Part shown: piece after piece, positions 26,515 through 36,336 of the stretch
Layout of the letters: each line of letters opens with the position of its first letter
How positions within the stretch are numbered: the stretch's first letter is position 1
Origin: Actinobacteria bacterium IMCC19121
GTDB taxonomy: Bacteria > Actinomycetota > Actinomycetes > Nanopelagicales > Nanopelagicaceae
Direction: 5' to 3'
Length of the DNA: 64,000 nt
NCBI GenBank assembly: GCA_002284895.1
Contig: CP015605.1
Span: 1,116,001-1,180,000 of the forward strand
The notes under the pieces: model-generated
Told to the model about the DNA's origin: nothing
What the model saw: the letters and a program-made list of their open reading frames with translations, nothing else
Database searches by the model: none
Translations under genes and position numbers: made by a program

Positions 26515-27535
26515 GTGCTGCCCACGCTGCAAGAAGCTTTGTTGCAGCGCCACTATCTATTGCGTTAGCAGCTCTGGCAACACCTTTTTCAATTCGATCG
26601 TGAAGGCTTAACTCCATCTCACCCTCATAGGCTGCGATGGCAGCAGCAGCATTTAGGACAACAGCATCGCGTGGTGCGCCTTTTTCACCAGCAAAAATTG
26701 CGTTAGTGATTCTCGCATTTTCACTCGCATCTCCCCCGGCAAGTGCTGATATCGGCGCTCTAGCAATTCCAAAATCAAGAGGATCTAGTAGGTCACTTGA
26801 TATTTGACCATTGCCTAAAGTTAAAACAGATGTAGTGGTTGCAAGTGTTATTTCATCGAGCCCGTCATCTCCGCGAAAAACAAAGCCATCGACGCCTTTA
26901 TCGGCTAGCACCTGGGCCATGACTAAATGCATTCGATCATTGGCCACACCAATTGCTGCAGCCTTGGGCTTAGCTGGATTGGCTAAAGGCCCCAAGATAT
27001 TGAAAACAGTTGGCACGCCTAACTCTTTGCGCGCAGGTGCTGCAAAGCGCATTGCTGGGTGAAAAACTGGGGCAAAACAAAAACCAATACCAAGTTGAGC
27101 AAAGGTAGTTTCCACTCCTTTTCCATCCAGCGTTACTGCAACACCCAAGGCTTCAAGTAGGTCTGCAGCACCTGATTTAGATGAAGCTGCACGGTTACCG
27201 TGCTTCACAACTTTTGCTCCTGCAGCTGCAGCGATAATCGCCGCCGTTGTTGAGATGTTGATTGTGTGGGCACCATCGCCACCGGTTCCAACCGTATCGA
27301 CTGCGCGCTCCTTAATGGAAATGGGCCCTGAATGCTCATACATCTGAGCGACCAATGCACCAACTTCTTCTGACGTCTCGCCTTTGGTTTTGAGAGCAAG
27401 TAAAAACTTCTTAATTAACTCTGTATCTGCATGACCTTCTAAAATCTGCTTCATGCACCACTGCACATCGGGTGGTTCTAAATCCAGACCACTTTCAAGA
27501 ATTGAGAAATAGCGATCCCACAACTCTTTCGACAT
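26489..27535 (-). CDS. trpD: Anthranilate phosphoribosyltransferase
   Basis: A 348-residue enzyme that transfers phosphoribose from PRPP to anthranilate in tryptophan synthesis. Conserved blocks are VGTGGDGAHTINIST (PRPP loop), KHGNRAASSKSGAADLLEALG and FCFAPVFHPAMR. Other trp genes are not nearby, but this isolated position next to ctaE is also the mycobacterial arrangement. It follows the orphan receiver by 2 bases, so the two are co-transcribed. Confidence 0.96.
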   Translation of the reverse strand: MSKELWDRYFSILESGLDLEPPDVQWCMKQILEGHADTELIKKFLLALKTKGETSEEVGALVAQMYEHSGPISIKERAVDTVGTGGDGAHTINISTTAAIIAAAAGAKVVKHGNRAASSKSGAADLLEALGVAVTLDGKGVETTFAQLGIGFCFAPVFHPAMRFAAPARKELGVPTVFNILGPLANPAKPKAAAIGVANDRMHLVMAQVLADKGVDGFVFRGDDGLDEITLATTTSVLTLGNGQISSDLLDPLDFGIARAPISALAGGDASENARITNAIFAGEKGAPRDAVVLNAAAAIAAYEGEMELSLHDRIEKGVARAANAIDSGAATKLLAAWAALSQKLAAS

Positions 27536-27537
27536 TT

Positions 27538-27939
27538 TTAAACTACGGCAGGGGCTGTGCCACGGAGAAGTTCTGCAGCACTCTTAGCAAGAGTAAATGG
27601 ATCAATAGGGTGAACAATTGATGCTTCCGCTAGAGACCATGCAGCCAGCCATGCATCTTCTTTTCGCCCAGTTATCACTAGAACCGGCGGGCAGTTGAAA
27701 ACTTCATCTTTGAGTTGTCGGGCAACTCCTAGCCCACCTTCTGGAACTGCCTCACCATCGAGGATGAATAAATCAATCTTTGAGTTGTTATCGACATAAG
27801 AGCGAAGGGCCGCAGCCGTTGCAAACTCGTGAATCTGGTGCTCGCCGACATCGCTGGCAGTCCTGCTGCCCAAGGCGTCAATAACTGCCGCTCTCACAGT
27901 TGAGTCATCTGCATAAACCAGAATCTGCTTCTTTGCCAT
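27538..27939 (-). CDS. Orphan receiver-domain protein (atypical)
   Basis: A 133-residue CheY-like domain with no output domain. ILVYADDST carries the acidic pair, LFILDGEAVP the phosphorylatable Asp, and VLVITGRKE the Thr; the usual KP near the end is HPIDP, so the conserved Lys is replaced. No histidine kinase is nearby. TAGACT lies 6 bases before the ATG, a leaderless start. It is divergent from ctaE across 150 bases and upstream of trpD. It may act as a protein-protein switch; function unknown. Confidence 0.75.
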   Translation of the reverse strand: MAKKQILVYADDSTVRAAVIDALGSRTASDVGEHQIHEFATAAALRSYVDNNSKIDLFILDGEAVPEGGLGVARQLKDEVFNCPPVLVITGRKEDAWLAAWSLAEASIVHPIDPFTLAKSAAELLRGTAPAVV

Positions 27940-27945
27940 GGCCTA

Positions 27946-27951
27946 AGTCTA
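27946..27951 (-). promoter_or_regulatory. Putative -10 of receiver-trpD operon (leaderless)
   Basis: TAGACT on the minus strand, 6 bases before the ATG at 27939. Confidence 0.55.
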
Positions 27952-28089
27952 GGCTCCCTGAAAGGGTGTGCGAGGTGATTTTTACTCCCAAATTTCTGTG
28001 GGCTGTTTCACTCCAGAACAGGGCGAATAGTCAGGCCATAACGGCTCTCCCGTAAGACGCAGGCGTAGTTTTCGGGAATAATCATCCCC

Positions 28090-28719
28090 ATGTCGAGTAC
28101 ATCCGTAGCTGCCCATCACAAGATCACCCGCCCCAACGCTGTTGCTGTGGGGACAATCGTGTGGCTCTCAAGTGAGTTGATGTTCTTTGCCGCACTCTTT
28201 GCTATTTATTTCACTACTCGCGCAGTGCAGGGTCCAACTATTTGGACTGAGTCAAGCCACATTCTTAACATTCCATTTGCAGCACTGAATACAACTGTTC
28301 TTGTCCTCTCATCTGTGACATGTCAGTTCGGAGTTTTTGCTGCAGAGCGATTCCAGAACCACCGCACTGGTTCAATCTTTCAACTCAACAAATGGGGAAT
28401 GCGTGAATGGTTTGCGCTCACATTCCTGATGGGATCTTTCTTTATTGGTGGTCAGATTTATGAGTATGCCGCTCTTGTTTCAGAAGGTTTAACGCTTTCA
28501 TCAACTGCATACGGTTCAATTTTCTTCGTCGCAACCGGCTTCCACGGATTGCACGTAACTGGCGGACTTCTTGCCTTTCTTATTGTTCTCATTCGTGTTT
28601 CAAAGGCACGCCGCTTCACTCACCAGCAAGCCACAACAGCAATTGTCGTTTCGTACTACTGGCACTTCGTTGATGTCGTATGGATTGCTCTCTTCTCAGC
28701 GATTTACCTAATTAAGTAA
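28090..28719 (+). CDS. ctaE: Cytochrome c oxidase subunit III
   Basis: A 209-residue, five-helix subunit III of the aa3 oxidase, the short form usual in actinobacteria. Helices include [21 protein letters not shown] and [22 protein letters not shown], the latter with the conserved HGLHV motif. First gene of ctaE-qcrC-qcrA-qcrB; qcrC follows after 17 bases. The 150-base region upstream must hold divergent promoters; I see no clear -10 for ctaE. Confidence 0.95.
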   Translation: MSSTSVAAHHKITRPNAVAVGTIVWLSSELMFFAALFAIYFTTRAVQGPTIWTESSHILNIPFAALNTTVLVLSSVTCQFGVFAAERFQNHRTGSIFQLNKWGMREWFALTFLMGSFFIGGQIYEYAALVSEGLTLSSTAYGSIFFVATGFHGLHVTGGLLAFLIVLIRVSKARRFTHQQATTAIVVSYYWHFVDVVWIALFSAIYLIK

Positions 28720-28736
28720 GGGAGCACAAAAACTTC

Positions 28737-29528
28737 GTGAAGCGTTTATCTCGTTACCGCAGACATAAAGCCGCTGGCCCATTGCTTCTTATCTTTGCTC
28801 TCCTAGCAATCGGAACAACATTTTCTGTTGCAAGTGCAACTGTTAAGGAATCTCAAAGCGTTTCCGCGCGTTCTGCATCTATTGATGAAGGTAAGCAGAT
28901 TTTCCTCAAAGGATGTTCTTCCTGCCATGGACTCAATGCTGAAGGTGGCGCTATCGCCCCATCATTAATTGGTGTTGGCGCAGCATCTGTTGATTTCCAA
29001 GTTGGAACTGGCCGTATGCCAATGGCAGATATGAGCACTCAGGCTGCACGTAAAGCACCTGTTTATAACGAAGAAGAAACTGCAGCCCTTGCTGCATATG
29101 TTGCTTCATTGGCTCCTGGTCCTTCTATTCCAGAAGAATCAGCCCTTAATTATGAGCGCGATGGAAACTCTGCCCAAGGCGGAGAACTCTTTAGAAATAA
29201 CTGCGCGATGTGTCACAACTTCGCTGGTCAAGGTGGAGCTCTTACGCAAGGTAAGTACGCACCAACTCTTATGGGAGTTGAGCCAAAACATATTTATGAA
29301 GCGATGATTACTGGTCCTCAATCAATGCCAGTGTTTAGTGATAAAACAATTACACCTGCTGAAAAACTCTCTCTTATTAAGTGGATCAAGGCAGCTGAGG
29401 CTGAACCAAATCTTGGCGGTGCAACAATGGGTCGCATTGGGCCCGTTACTGAAGGTCTTTTGGCATGGGTTTTAGGTATTGGACTGCTGATTGGTATTGC
29501 AGTCTGGCTAACTACGAGAGCAAGGTAG
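28737..29528 (+). CDS. qcrC: Ubiquinol-cytochrome c reductase diheme cytochrome c subunit
   Basis: A 263-residue diheme c-type cytochrome of the actinobacterial bc1 complex. It passes electrons from Rieske QcrA to CuA of the oxidase without a soluble cytochrome c. An N-terminal signal helix is followed by two heme sites, CSSCHG near 61 and CAMCHN near 155, and a C-terminal helix GLLAWVLGIGLLIGIAVWL. The start is GTG 28737. The extracytoplasmic domain and two hemes are the hallmark of bc1-aa3 supercomplexes. Confidence 0.95.
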   Translation: MKRLSRYRRHKAAGPLLLIFALLAIGTTFSVASATVKESQSVSARSASIDEGKQIFLKGCSSCHGLNAEGGAIAPSLIGVGAASVDFQVGTGRMPMADMSTQAARKAPVYNEEETAALAAYVASLAPGPSIPEESALNYERDGNSAQGGELFRNNCAMCHNFAGQGGALTQGKYAPTLMGVEPKHIYEAMITGPQSMPVFSDKTITPAEKLSLIKWIKAAEAEPNLGGATMGRIGPVTEGLLAWVLGIGLLIGIAVWLTTRAR

Positions 29529-29535
29529 GCGAACG

Positions 29536-30531
29536 ATGTCTAATGAATTAACTCCTACTGATAACTCAACTCCTCCACAACATGCACCGCGTGCTACGGA
29601 TGTAAACCCAGTTTCTGAAAAGCGCGCTGAGCAGCAAATTGCAATCCTCTTTGCTCTCTCTGGTATTGGTTCACTGCTTCTGATTTATTCATATATCTAT
29701 GTGGCAGATGATGTATTCATCTTCATTCCAATTATGGGTGATCAAAATGCTCAGCAACTGGGTATCGGTCTAGGTATGGCGATGTCGCTGTTCTTTATTG
29801 GTATTGCAGCCATCCACTGGGCAAAGACTTTGATGCCGGATAAAGAAATTGTTAATCACCGCCATGAATTTCGCTCAAGTGATGAAGATCGTGCTGAGTT
29901 AGTTCAGACTGTTAAAGAAGGTGTGGCTGGAGTTGCACTAGGGCGCCGTAAGTTAATTAAGCGCTCCCTCGGTGCTGCCCTTGGTCTCTTTGCTCTTCCA
30001 CCCGTATTGCTTCTTCGCGATCTTGGTCCACTACCTGGAAAGCAATTGGAGCAGACGAATTGGAAGACAGGAACTCGCCTACTCACTGATCCTGGTAATC
30101 GTCCTATCTTGGCTTCAGACCTTGAGGTTGGCGCTGTTGTTCAAGTATTACCTGCAGTTGATCACCCCGAAGAGCGACCACTCAGTGATATCGCAAAGGA
30201 TCCAGTTCTTCTTATTCGCCTGCGTCCAGAAGATTTCCAACTCACACCTGAGAAATTTGCGATGACTCATGAAGGGATCATCGCATTTTCAAAGATTTGT
30301 TCACATATGGGATGTGCAGTTGCACTCTATGAACAACAAACAAAGCACTTGTTGTGTCCATGTCACCAATCCACCTTTGATGTGACACGTGGCGCCAAGG
30401 TCATCTTTGGACCAGCAGCTAGACCACTTCCTCAACTTGATATCACTGTCGATTCTGAAGGATATTTAGTAGCACGTGCACCATTTAATGAAGCAGTCGG
30501 ACCTAGTTTCTGGGAGCGTAACTCACAATGA
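29536..30531 (+). CDS. qcrA: Rieske iron-sulfur subunit of bc1 complex
   Basis: A 331-residue Rieske protein with three N-terminal-half membrane segments, as in other actinobacterial QcrA. The cluster ligands are in CSHMGCAVAL near 255 and CPCHQSTFD near 275; the two extra cysteines form the disulfide. A twin-basic GRRKLIKRS precedes the third helix. Its stop overlaps the qcrB start by 4 bases. Confidence 0.95.
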   Translation: MSNELTPTDNSTPPQHAPRATDVNPVSEKRAEQQIAILFALSGIGSLLLIYSYIYVADDVFIFIPIMGDQNAQQLGIGLGMAMSLFFIGIAAIHWAKTLMPDKEIVNHRHEFRSSDEDRAELVQTVKEGVAGVALGRRKLIKRSLGAALGLFALPPVLLLRDLGPLPGKQLEQTNWKTGTRLLTDPGNRPILASDLEVGAVVQVLPAVDHPEERPLSDIAKDPVLLIRLRPEDFQLTPEKFAMTHEGIIAFSKICSHMGCAVALYEQQTKHLLCPCHQSTFDVTRGAKVIFGPAARPLPQLDITVDSEGYLVARAPFNEAVGPSFWERNSQ

Positions 30532-32114
30532 CATCTACTGAAAAAAGAATCGGTAATGCCGCTAGCTTTGTTGACGAAAGACTTGGCGCAGCGCGTTGGG
30601 TAAAGAAGTCACTTAATAAGGTCTTCCCTGATCACTGGTCATTCATGCTCGGTGAAGTGTGTATGTACTCATTTATTATTTTGCTTCTTTCAGGAACATT
30701 CTTAACCTTCTGGTTTGATCCATCACAAAGAGATGTCATCTATGAAGGTGTCTATGAGCCACTCAAGGGCTTAAAGATGTCTGCGGCCTATGCCTCAACT
30801 TTGGATATCTCTTTTGAGGTTCGCGGCGGTCTCTTAATGCGACAGATTCACCACTGGGCAGCAAACATTTTTATGGCTGCAATCGTTGCTCACCTTTTGC
30901 GTGTGTTCTTTACCGGAGCATTTAGAAAGCCACGTGAATTCAACTGGATCCTAGGTATTCTGCTTTTGACTCTTGGTCTTGTTGAAGGACTTCTTGGTTA
31001 CTCACTTCCTGATGACTTGCTATCAGGCACTGGACTTCGAATCACTTCAGCGATTATTCAAGCTATTCCAGTCGTTGGAACGTACATTTCATTCTTCTTA
31101 TTCGGTGGGGCCTTTCCTGGTGTTGGATTTATCCCTCGAATCTTTACGCTACATATTCTGATCATTCCTGGAATCTTCCTAGCCGTGATCACCATTCACG
31201 TTATGTTGGTCTGGTATCAGAAGCACACACAGTTCCCAGGTGTTGGTCGCACAGAAAATAACGTTGTTGGACATCCAATTTTGCCGGTCTATATGGCTAA
31301 AGCTGGTGGATTCTTCTTCGTTGTCTTTGGAATCATTGCTTTCATCTCAGCAGTTGCATCCATTAACCCAATTTGGCTCTATGGACCGTATACACCGGGA
31401 CAGATCTCTGCAGGTTCCCAACCTGACTGGTACATGGGTTGGCTCGACGGTCTTGTTCGCATGGCTCCCCCATTAGAAACTCACGCATTTGGTCACACCA
31501 TCTCGTGGAATATTCTCATTCCAGCGGTAATCGTTCCTGGAATTATCTTCACAGGTATGGCTCTGTATCCATTTATTGAAAGTTGGATAACAGGAGATAA
31601 GCGTGAGCACCACTTACTAGATCGACCACGCAATGTACCAAACCGCACAGCACTTGGCGTTATGTCCATTACTTTCGTAATGATTTCACTCATCAACGGT
31701 GGAAATGACATTCTCGCCACGAATTTTGATCTATCGATTAACCAAATCATGTGGTTCTCTCGAATAGGTATCTTTATTCTTCCGCCTTTGTCTTTCATCA
31801 TTACAAAGCGTCTGTGCTTGTCCCTACAACGTGCAGACCGCGAACTTCTCCTACATGGAGCAGAAACCGGTCGCCTACTTCGCTTGCCACATGGTGAATT
31901 TGTTGAAGTTCATGCACCTATCTCGCCAGAGAAGGCTTACCTGTTGCAATCTCACGAACAGCTTGTTGCACTGGAGATTGAGGATGTTGATGGCCGTGGT
32001 GTTCGCAGACCAGGTGCTCTCAAGAACAAATTGCAGCGCCGCCTAAGCAAGGCTCATGCAGTATCTGTTCCTAAGGTAACTGAGCAAGAGTTAAAGGAAA
32101 TTGAAAACCACTAA
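30528..32114 (+). CDS. qcrB: Cytochrome b subunit of bc1 complex
   Basis: A 528-residue cytochrome b with about eight helices and the heme-ligand histidines (RQIHHWAANIFMAAIVAHLLRV; further pair near 225). The long cytoplasmic C-terminal tail (after 425) is typical of actinobacterial QcrB and of the supercomplex. PDWYMGWLDG, near 300, is the variant of the conserved Q-site PEWY motif, here PDWY. Its stop overlaps the convergent EamA gene by 4 bases. Confidence 0.95.
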   Translation: MTSTEKRIGNAASFVDERLGAARWVKKSLNKVFPDHWSFMLGEVCMYSFIILLLSGTFLTFWFDPSQRDVIYEGVYEPLKGLKMSAAYASTLDISFEVRGGLLMRQIHHWAANIFMAAIVAHLLRVFFTGAFRKPREFNWILGILLLTLGLVEGLLGYSLPDDLLSGTGLRITSAIIQAIPVVGTYISFFLFGGAFPGVGFIPRIFTLHILIIPGIFLAVITIHVMLVWYQKHTQFPGVGRTENNVVGHPILPVYMAKAGGFFFVVFGIIAFISAVASINPIWLYGPYTPGQISAGSQPDWYMGWLDGLVRMAPPLETHAFGHTISWNILIPAVIVPGIIFTGMALYPFIESWITGDKREHHLLDRPRNVPNRTALGVMSITFVMISLINGGNDILATNFDLSINQIMWFSRIGIFILPPLSFIITKRLCLSLQRADRELLLHGAETGRLLRLPHGEFVEVHAPISPEKAYLLQSHEQLVALEIEDVDGRGVRRPGALKNKLQRRLSKAHAVSVPKVTEQELKEIENH

Positions 32115-32971
32115 CTCGCTTTACGTATTACAAGCCAAACACCCAGGGCGGTGATTCCTATTCCAAGGAAGCCTTGGGTGTTTACTTTTTCTCCAAATAA
32201 AACATAAGCCTCAAGGGCAGTTGCTGGTGGCACCAGATAGAACAGTGATGAAACCGATGCAGCGCTGCCGTTGTTGAGTAGGCGTAGCAATAGCAGCACC
32301 GCTCCCACTGAGAGGGCAAGAATTAACCAGATCATGGCGGCGGCAAACTTTGGTGTGAAATCGATGTGCGTTCCACCGCTCACAACAGCTGCAATGGCCA
32401 GAAAAGCCCCAGCAGCTAAATATTGATAAGCCGTCCCAGCAACCATGGAAATAGTTGCTCCAAACTTCTTTTGCATCAAAGTCGCTGTGGTGCTTCCGAA
32501 CAATGCAACAAAGACTGCCGCGATTCCAACTGTGGAGACTGAACTATCAAAAGTTGGGCCTAGAACTAGCACCACACCACTTAAACCTGTGACTAACCCT
32601 GCAAACTGACTCCAACGAAGTCTCTCCCCTAGAACTTTTACTGCAAGGATTGAAACAAAGACTGGTTGCAAACTTGTAATCACTGCAGCAACTCCAGCTG
32701 AGAGACCTTGAGAGATCGCAAAGAAGACTCCCCCAAGATAGAGGGCGTGCAAGAACAATCCAATGAGTGAAGATTTTCCAATCTCACCTCTAGACAGTGC
32801 GATTTGTGTGCCCATGAGACGTGCTGCAATAAAGAGAATGCCTGCAGCAATAAAGATTCGAAGGCTTAGAAATATAAAAGGGTCTGCATAAGGAAGGCCG
32901 TACTTAGCTCCTACAAAGCCTGTGCTCCACAAGAAAACAAAAAGATAGGGAGCTAAACGTGCAGATTTCAA
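32111..32971 (-). CDS. EamA/DMT family transporter
   Basis: A 286-residue membrane protein with ten helices in two EamA repeats. Blocks are FLWSTGFVGAKYGLPYADPF at the start and LVPPATALEAYVLFGEKV in the second repeat. Family members export amino acids, purines or other metabolites; substrate unknown. It overlaps the upstream SRPBCC gene by 4 bases, placing it at the end of the ctaC-ctaD-ctaF operon. Confidence 0.85.
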   Translation of the reverse strand: MKSARLAPYLFVFLWSTGFVGAKYGLPYADPFIFLSLRIFIAAGILFIAARLMGTQIALSRGEIGKSSLIGLFLHALYLGGVFFAISQGLSAGVAAVITSLQPVFVSILAVKVLGERLRWSQFAGLVTGLSGVVLVLGPTFDSSVSTVGIAAVFVALFGSTTATLMQKKFGATISMVAGTAYQYLAAGAFLAIAAVVSGGTHIDFTPKFAAAMIWLILALSVGAVLLLLRLLNNGSAASVSSLFYLVPPATALEAYVLFGEKVNTQGFLGIGITALGVWLVIRKAS

Positions 32972-33441
32972 CCTTCACACAACGCTTTAAGTTGCACCAA
33001 ACTCTTAGCCATAAACTTTGGATTTCTAGCCACAGCCCCAGTCTTCTTGAGCCACCATCTAGAGAAGGCTGGAAGAGAACTGCCATCAAATATCTCGGTA
33101 ACTTGAGTTGTTGAATTACCCAAATCGTGGAGCTCGTATGACCAGGTCCACTTCATGAGATGGCACCAGGTTATTTTCTTATTTTCTTCAAAAGCCACAA
33201 CTGTATTTGTTATGCGATATGGCACTTTGATTTTCATGGCCATTCCAAATTTAGCCCCAACATAGAGACGCTCTGGACCTGAAATACTTTTTTCAATCGT
33301 GCCTGAGCCATCAAAGGATGCGTGAGCGCGAGGGTTAGCTAATAGATTAAAGATCTGTGATGCTGGTGCGTTAATTACTATGCGAGCTGCAGCCGTATTT
33401 GGATAATCAACATCAAGAATCTCTGCCCGTACGTGTGACAT
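32968..33441 (-). CDS. SRPBCC family protein
   Basis: A 157-residue START/polyketide-cyclase-like fold with a hydrophobic cavity. It begins SHVRAEILDVDYPNTAAARIVINAPASQIFNLLANP; the block WTWSYELHDLGNSTTQVTEIFDG is also typical. Ligand and role are unknown. It overlaps ctaF by one base and the EamA gene by 4 bases, so it is co-transcribed with the oxidase genes. Confidence 0.8.
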   Translation of the reverse strand: MSHVRAEILDVDYPNTAAARIVINAPASQIFNLLANPRAHASFDGSGTIEKSISGPERLYVGAKFGMAMKIKVPYRITNTVVAFEENKKITWCHLMKWTWSYELHDLGNSTTQVTEIFDGSSLPAFSRWWLKKTGAVARNPKFMAKSLVQLKALCEG

Positions 33442-33845
33442 TAGTGTGCTGAAACAGCAATCGGTTTCTCGTACTCAGTCACCATTCCGATGATGGAGAT
33501 AACAAGAGCGCCCAATGAGATAACAGTGAGCCACCAGCCAATGATCAACGAGAGCGTCAACGCACACATACTCAGTGCAACTGGCAATGGCCACCATGAA
33601 TGAGGGCTATAGAAACCAAGTTCGCCAGCACCATCAGAGATTAATGCGGTGAGATTATCTTCAGGAAGAATCTGGCCGATGCGACGCTGTGTGAACCACA
33701 CATAAAAGCCAACCATTCCAGCAAGTGCTGCTGCAAGAAGCATGCCGCCAATTCCTACTGGCTCACCACCAACCTGCCAGTAAATAACTGTCATCAAGAC
33801 ATAGAACAGTGCAAGACCGATAAATAACTGCCAAGAAACCTTCAT
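33441..33845 (-). CDS. ctaF: Cytochrome c oxidase subunit IV, actinobacterial
   Basis: A 134-residue membrane protein with four hydrophobic segments. Sequence such as LALFYVLMTVIYWQVGGEPVG followed by HSWWPLPVALSMCALTLSL is typical of the actinobacterial subunit IV. It is a structural part of the aa3 oxidase. The gap from ctaD is 6 bases. Confidence 0.9.
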   Translation of the reverse strand: MKVSWQLFIGLALFYVLMTVIYWQVGGEPVGIGGMLLAAALAGMVGFYVWFTQRRIGQILPEDNLTALISDGAGELGFYSPHSWWPLPVALSMCALTLSLIIGWWLTVISLGALVISIIGMVTEYEKPIAVSAH

Positions 33846-33851
33846 AGTTAA

Positions 33852-35504
33852 TTAGTGCCCTTCAGTCTTAATGTGTGGGTAGTGCAGATCAAATGCTGGT
33901 CGCTCTGAAGAAATGCGAGGCATAGTCAAGAAGTTATGGCGAGGTGGTGGACATGTAGTTGCCCATTCAAGTGATGCTCCGTAACCCCAAGGATCATCAA
34001 CACCAACTAATGGAGCCTTGCGTGTAATCCAGATGTTGACCATAAATGGAATCATTGAGAACGCTAATAAGAATGAACCAATTGTTGAAACCTCATTCAT
34101 AAATGTGAAGCCATCAGTTGGTAGGTAGTCGGCATAGCGACGAGGGAAGCCCTTGATGCCTAGCCAGTGTTGGATAAGGAAAGTTAAGTGGAAACCGAAG
34201 AAAGTTGTCCAGAAGTGAATCTTTCCAAGACGCTCGTTAAGCATGCGACCTGTCATCTTTGGCCACCAGAAATAGAAGCCAGCAAACATTGCAAAGACCA
34301 CAGTTCCAAATAGAACGTAGTGGAAGTGAGCCACAACGAAGTAGCTAGCAGATACTGCAAAATCTAGAGGAGGTGAAGCCAAAATAATTCCAGTTAATCC
34401 ACCGAAAAGGAAGGTAACTAGGAAGCCCATAACCCACAACATTGGTGTTTCAAAAGTAACGTGGCCTCGCCACATTGTTCCAATCCAATTGAAGAACTTC
34501 ACGCCAGTTGGAACACCAATTAAAAATGTCATGAATGAGAAGAAAGGCAAAAGTACTTGCCCTGTTGCAAACATGTGGTGAGCCCATACTGAAACAGAGA
34601 GCGCTGCAATCGCGATAGTTGCTGCAATTAAACCTTTGTAACCAAAAATTGGCTTGCGGCTAAAGACTGGCAAGATCTCTGTAGCGATTCCAAAGAATGG
34701 AAGCGCCAAGATATACACCTCTGGGTGTCCAAAGAACCAGAACAAGTGCTGGAACAACATCGCTCCACCATTGGCTGGATCAAAAAGATGTGTGCCATAG
34801 ATTCGATCTGCTTCAAGGCCCAGCAGTGCTGCAGCTAGTGGAGGGAAGGCAAGAAGAACAAGGATTGAAGTCAGCAATACGTTCCAAGAAAAGATCGACA
34901 TACGAAACATCGTCATACCAGGTGCACGCATTGTGAAAATAGTTGTAATGAAGTTAACGCCACCAAGAATTGTTCCGATACCGCTCACTGCTAGGCCTAG
35001 TAACCAAAGGTCTGCGCCAATTCCCGGTGAATACGTTGCATTTGAAAGGGGGACATAAACAGTCCAACCAAATGATGCTGCTCCCCCAGGTGATAGGAAT
35101 CCGGCAAATGCCATGATGCCACCGAAGAGGTAGAGCCAATAAGAGAGCATGTTCAAACGAGGGAAGGCCACGTCAGCCGCGCCAATTTGTAGCGGCATGA
35201 TGACGTTTGCAAAGCCAACGAATAGCGGAGTTGCAAACATAAGCAACATAATCGTTCCGTGCATTGTGAATATCTGGTTGTACTGCTCAGCGCTCAAGAA
35301 CTGCATTCCTGGACGGGCTAGCTCTGAACGAAGCAGGAGCGCCAGAATTCCACCAATTAAAAACCATGAGAAAGATGTAATCAGGTAGAGATAACCAATT
35401 GTCTTGTGGTCAGTTGATGTTACCCACTTTACGAATGCTCTACCTTTTTTCGCTGGAAGCGGTGGCATGCCAGAAATAGTTGGACGTTCTGCATACGTTG
35501 TCAT
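33852..35504 (-). CDS. ctaD: Cytochrome c oxidase subunit I
   Basis: A 550-residue catalytic subunit of the aa3 oxidase with twelve helices. The CuB/heme a3 ligands are in [18 protein letters not shown], where HPEVY carries the His-Tyr pair, and in [10 protein letters not shown] near the end. [19 protein letters not shown] starts the first helix. Its start overlaps the ctaC stop by 4 bases. Expected to form the bc1-aa3 supercomplex with QcrABC. Confidence 0.97.
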   Translation of the reverse strand: MTTYAERPTISGMPPLPAKKGRAFVKWVTSTDHKTIGYLYLITSFSWFLIGGILALLLRSELARPGMQFLSAEQYNQIFTMHGTIMLLMFATPLFVGFANVIMPLQIGAADVAFPRLNMLSYWLYLFGGIMAFAGFLSPGGAASFGWTVYVPLSNATYSPGIGADLWLLGLAVSGIGTILGGVNFITTIFTMRAPGMTMFRMSIFSWNVLLTSILVLLAFPPLAAALLGLEADRIYGTHLFDPANGGAMLFQHLFWFFGHPEVYILALPFFGIATEILPVFSRKPIFGYKGLIAATIAIAALSVSVWAHHMFATGQVLLPFFSFMTFLIGVPTGVKFFNWIGTMWRGHVTFETPMLWVMGFLVTFLFGGLTGIILASPPLDFAVSASYFVVAHFHYVLFGTVVFAMFAGFYFWWPKMTGRMLNERLGKIHFWTTFFGFHLTFLIQHWLGIKGFPRRYADYLPTDGFTFMNEVSTIGSFLLAFSMIPFMVNIWITRKAPLVGVDDPWGYGASLEWATTCPPPRHNFLTMPRISSERPAFDLHYPHIKTEGH

Positions 35505-36250
35505 GCGCCACTCCCCTTAAAGGTTTCAAGATAAGCCTGGTATTGCGCTGGTGTTACTACGCGAACAGTGAAAAGCATCTGCGAGTGGTTTCGTCCACAC
35601 AAAATATTGCAACGTCCTGGAAAATCGCCCAGCTTGTTAGCAGTAAATTCTAAATGGTTAGTCACACCTGGGAGATTTTGCATTTGAATCATGAAGGCAG
35701 GAATCCAAAAACCGTGAACAACATCATTTGAAGTGATTGTGTAGCGCACTCGCTCGCCCAATGGAACGTAGAGGACAGGTGCTTGTGCAGGCGTTCCCGT
35801 GACTAGCGCATCAGGACCAGCTTCTGGATAACCAAATTGCCATGACCACTGAATACCTTCGACTGTGATCTCATGCTTATAGGTATCAGTTTTTGCAGAT
35901 ATAACTGTTTCCTTCTTGGCTGTGAAGTAGAAAAGAACTGCAACGATGATGAAAGGAATGATTGTGTAAAGGATTTCAATAGGAATGTTGTACTGAGTCT
36001 GTTTAGGAAACTCTGGGCTATCTTTTTTAAGGCGATGGAAAAATGCTGGCCATAAAATTAAAATTAGCGTGAAGACTCCGACCACACCGGCCGCTATCCA
36101 TGCGCCTTGCCATAGTGATAGCGACTGATCATTAACACTTGAAAGTCCCTCTTCAAAGCCAAGACCTGAAACTTTTGAACAACCTGTCAGAAGTAGAGCT
36201 GGGCTCAGAACGAGCAGCCCACGAGCAAACTTAAGCGTTGATGACGACAT
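35501..36250 (-). CDS. ctaC: Cytochrome c oxidase subunit II
   Basis: A subunit II of about 249 residues. The signal has lipobox LLTGC near residue 24, then two helices and the CuA domain with [14 protein letters not shown] (Cys, Cys, His, Met). It accepts electrons from QcrC. The frame opens at 36289, but ATG 36250 has TATCCT 7 bases upstream and gives a compact lipoprotein signal, so 36250 is preferred. First gene of ctaC-ctaD-ctaF-SRPBCC-EamA. Confidence 0.95.
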   Translation of the reverse strand: MSSSTLKFARGLLVLSPALLLTGCSKVSGLGFEEGLSSVNDQSLSLWQGAWIAAGVVGVFTLILILWPAFFHRLKKDSPEFPKQTQYNIPIEILYTIIPFIIVAVLFYFTAKKETVISAKTDTYKHEITVEGIQWSWQFGYPEAGPDALVTGTPAQAPVLYVPLGERVRYTITSNDVVHGFWIPAFMIQMQNLPGVTNHLEFTANKLGDFPGRCNILCGRNHSQMLFTVRVVTPAQYQAYLETFKGSGA

Positions 36251-36257
36251 AGGGCTA

Positions 36258-36263
36258 AGGATA
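36258..36263 (-). promoter_or_regulatory. Putative -10 of ctaC operon (leaderless)
   Basis: TATCCT on the minus strand, 7 bases before ATG 36250; it decides the start. Confidence 0.55.
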
Positions 36264-36336
36264 GAGCGCAAAGCACGCTTGCGTGGCATCGGCTTAAGGG
36301 GCCACCCTCGTGGTTCGTGTCACAGGTTTTTAGATG

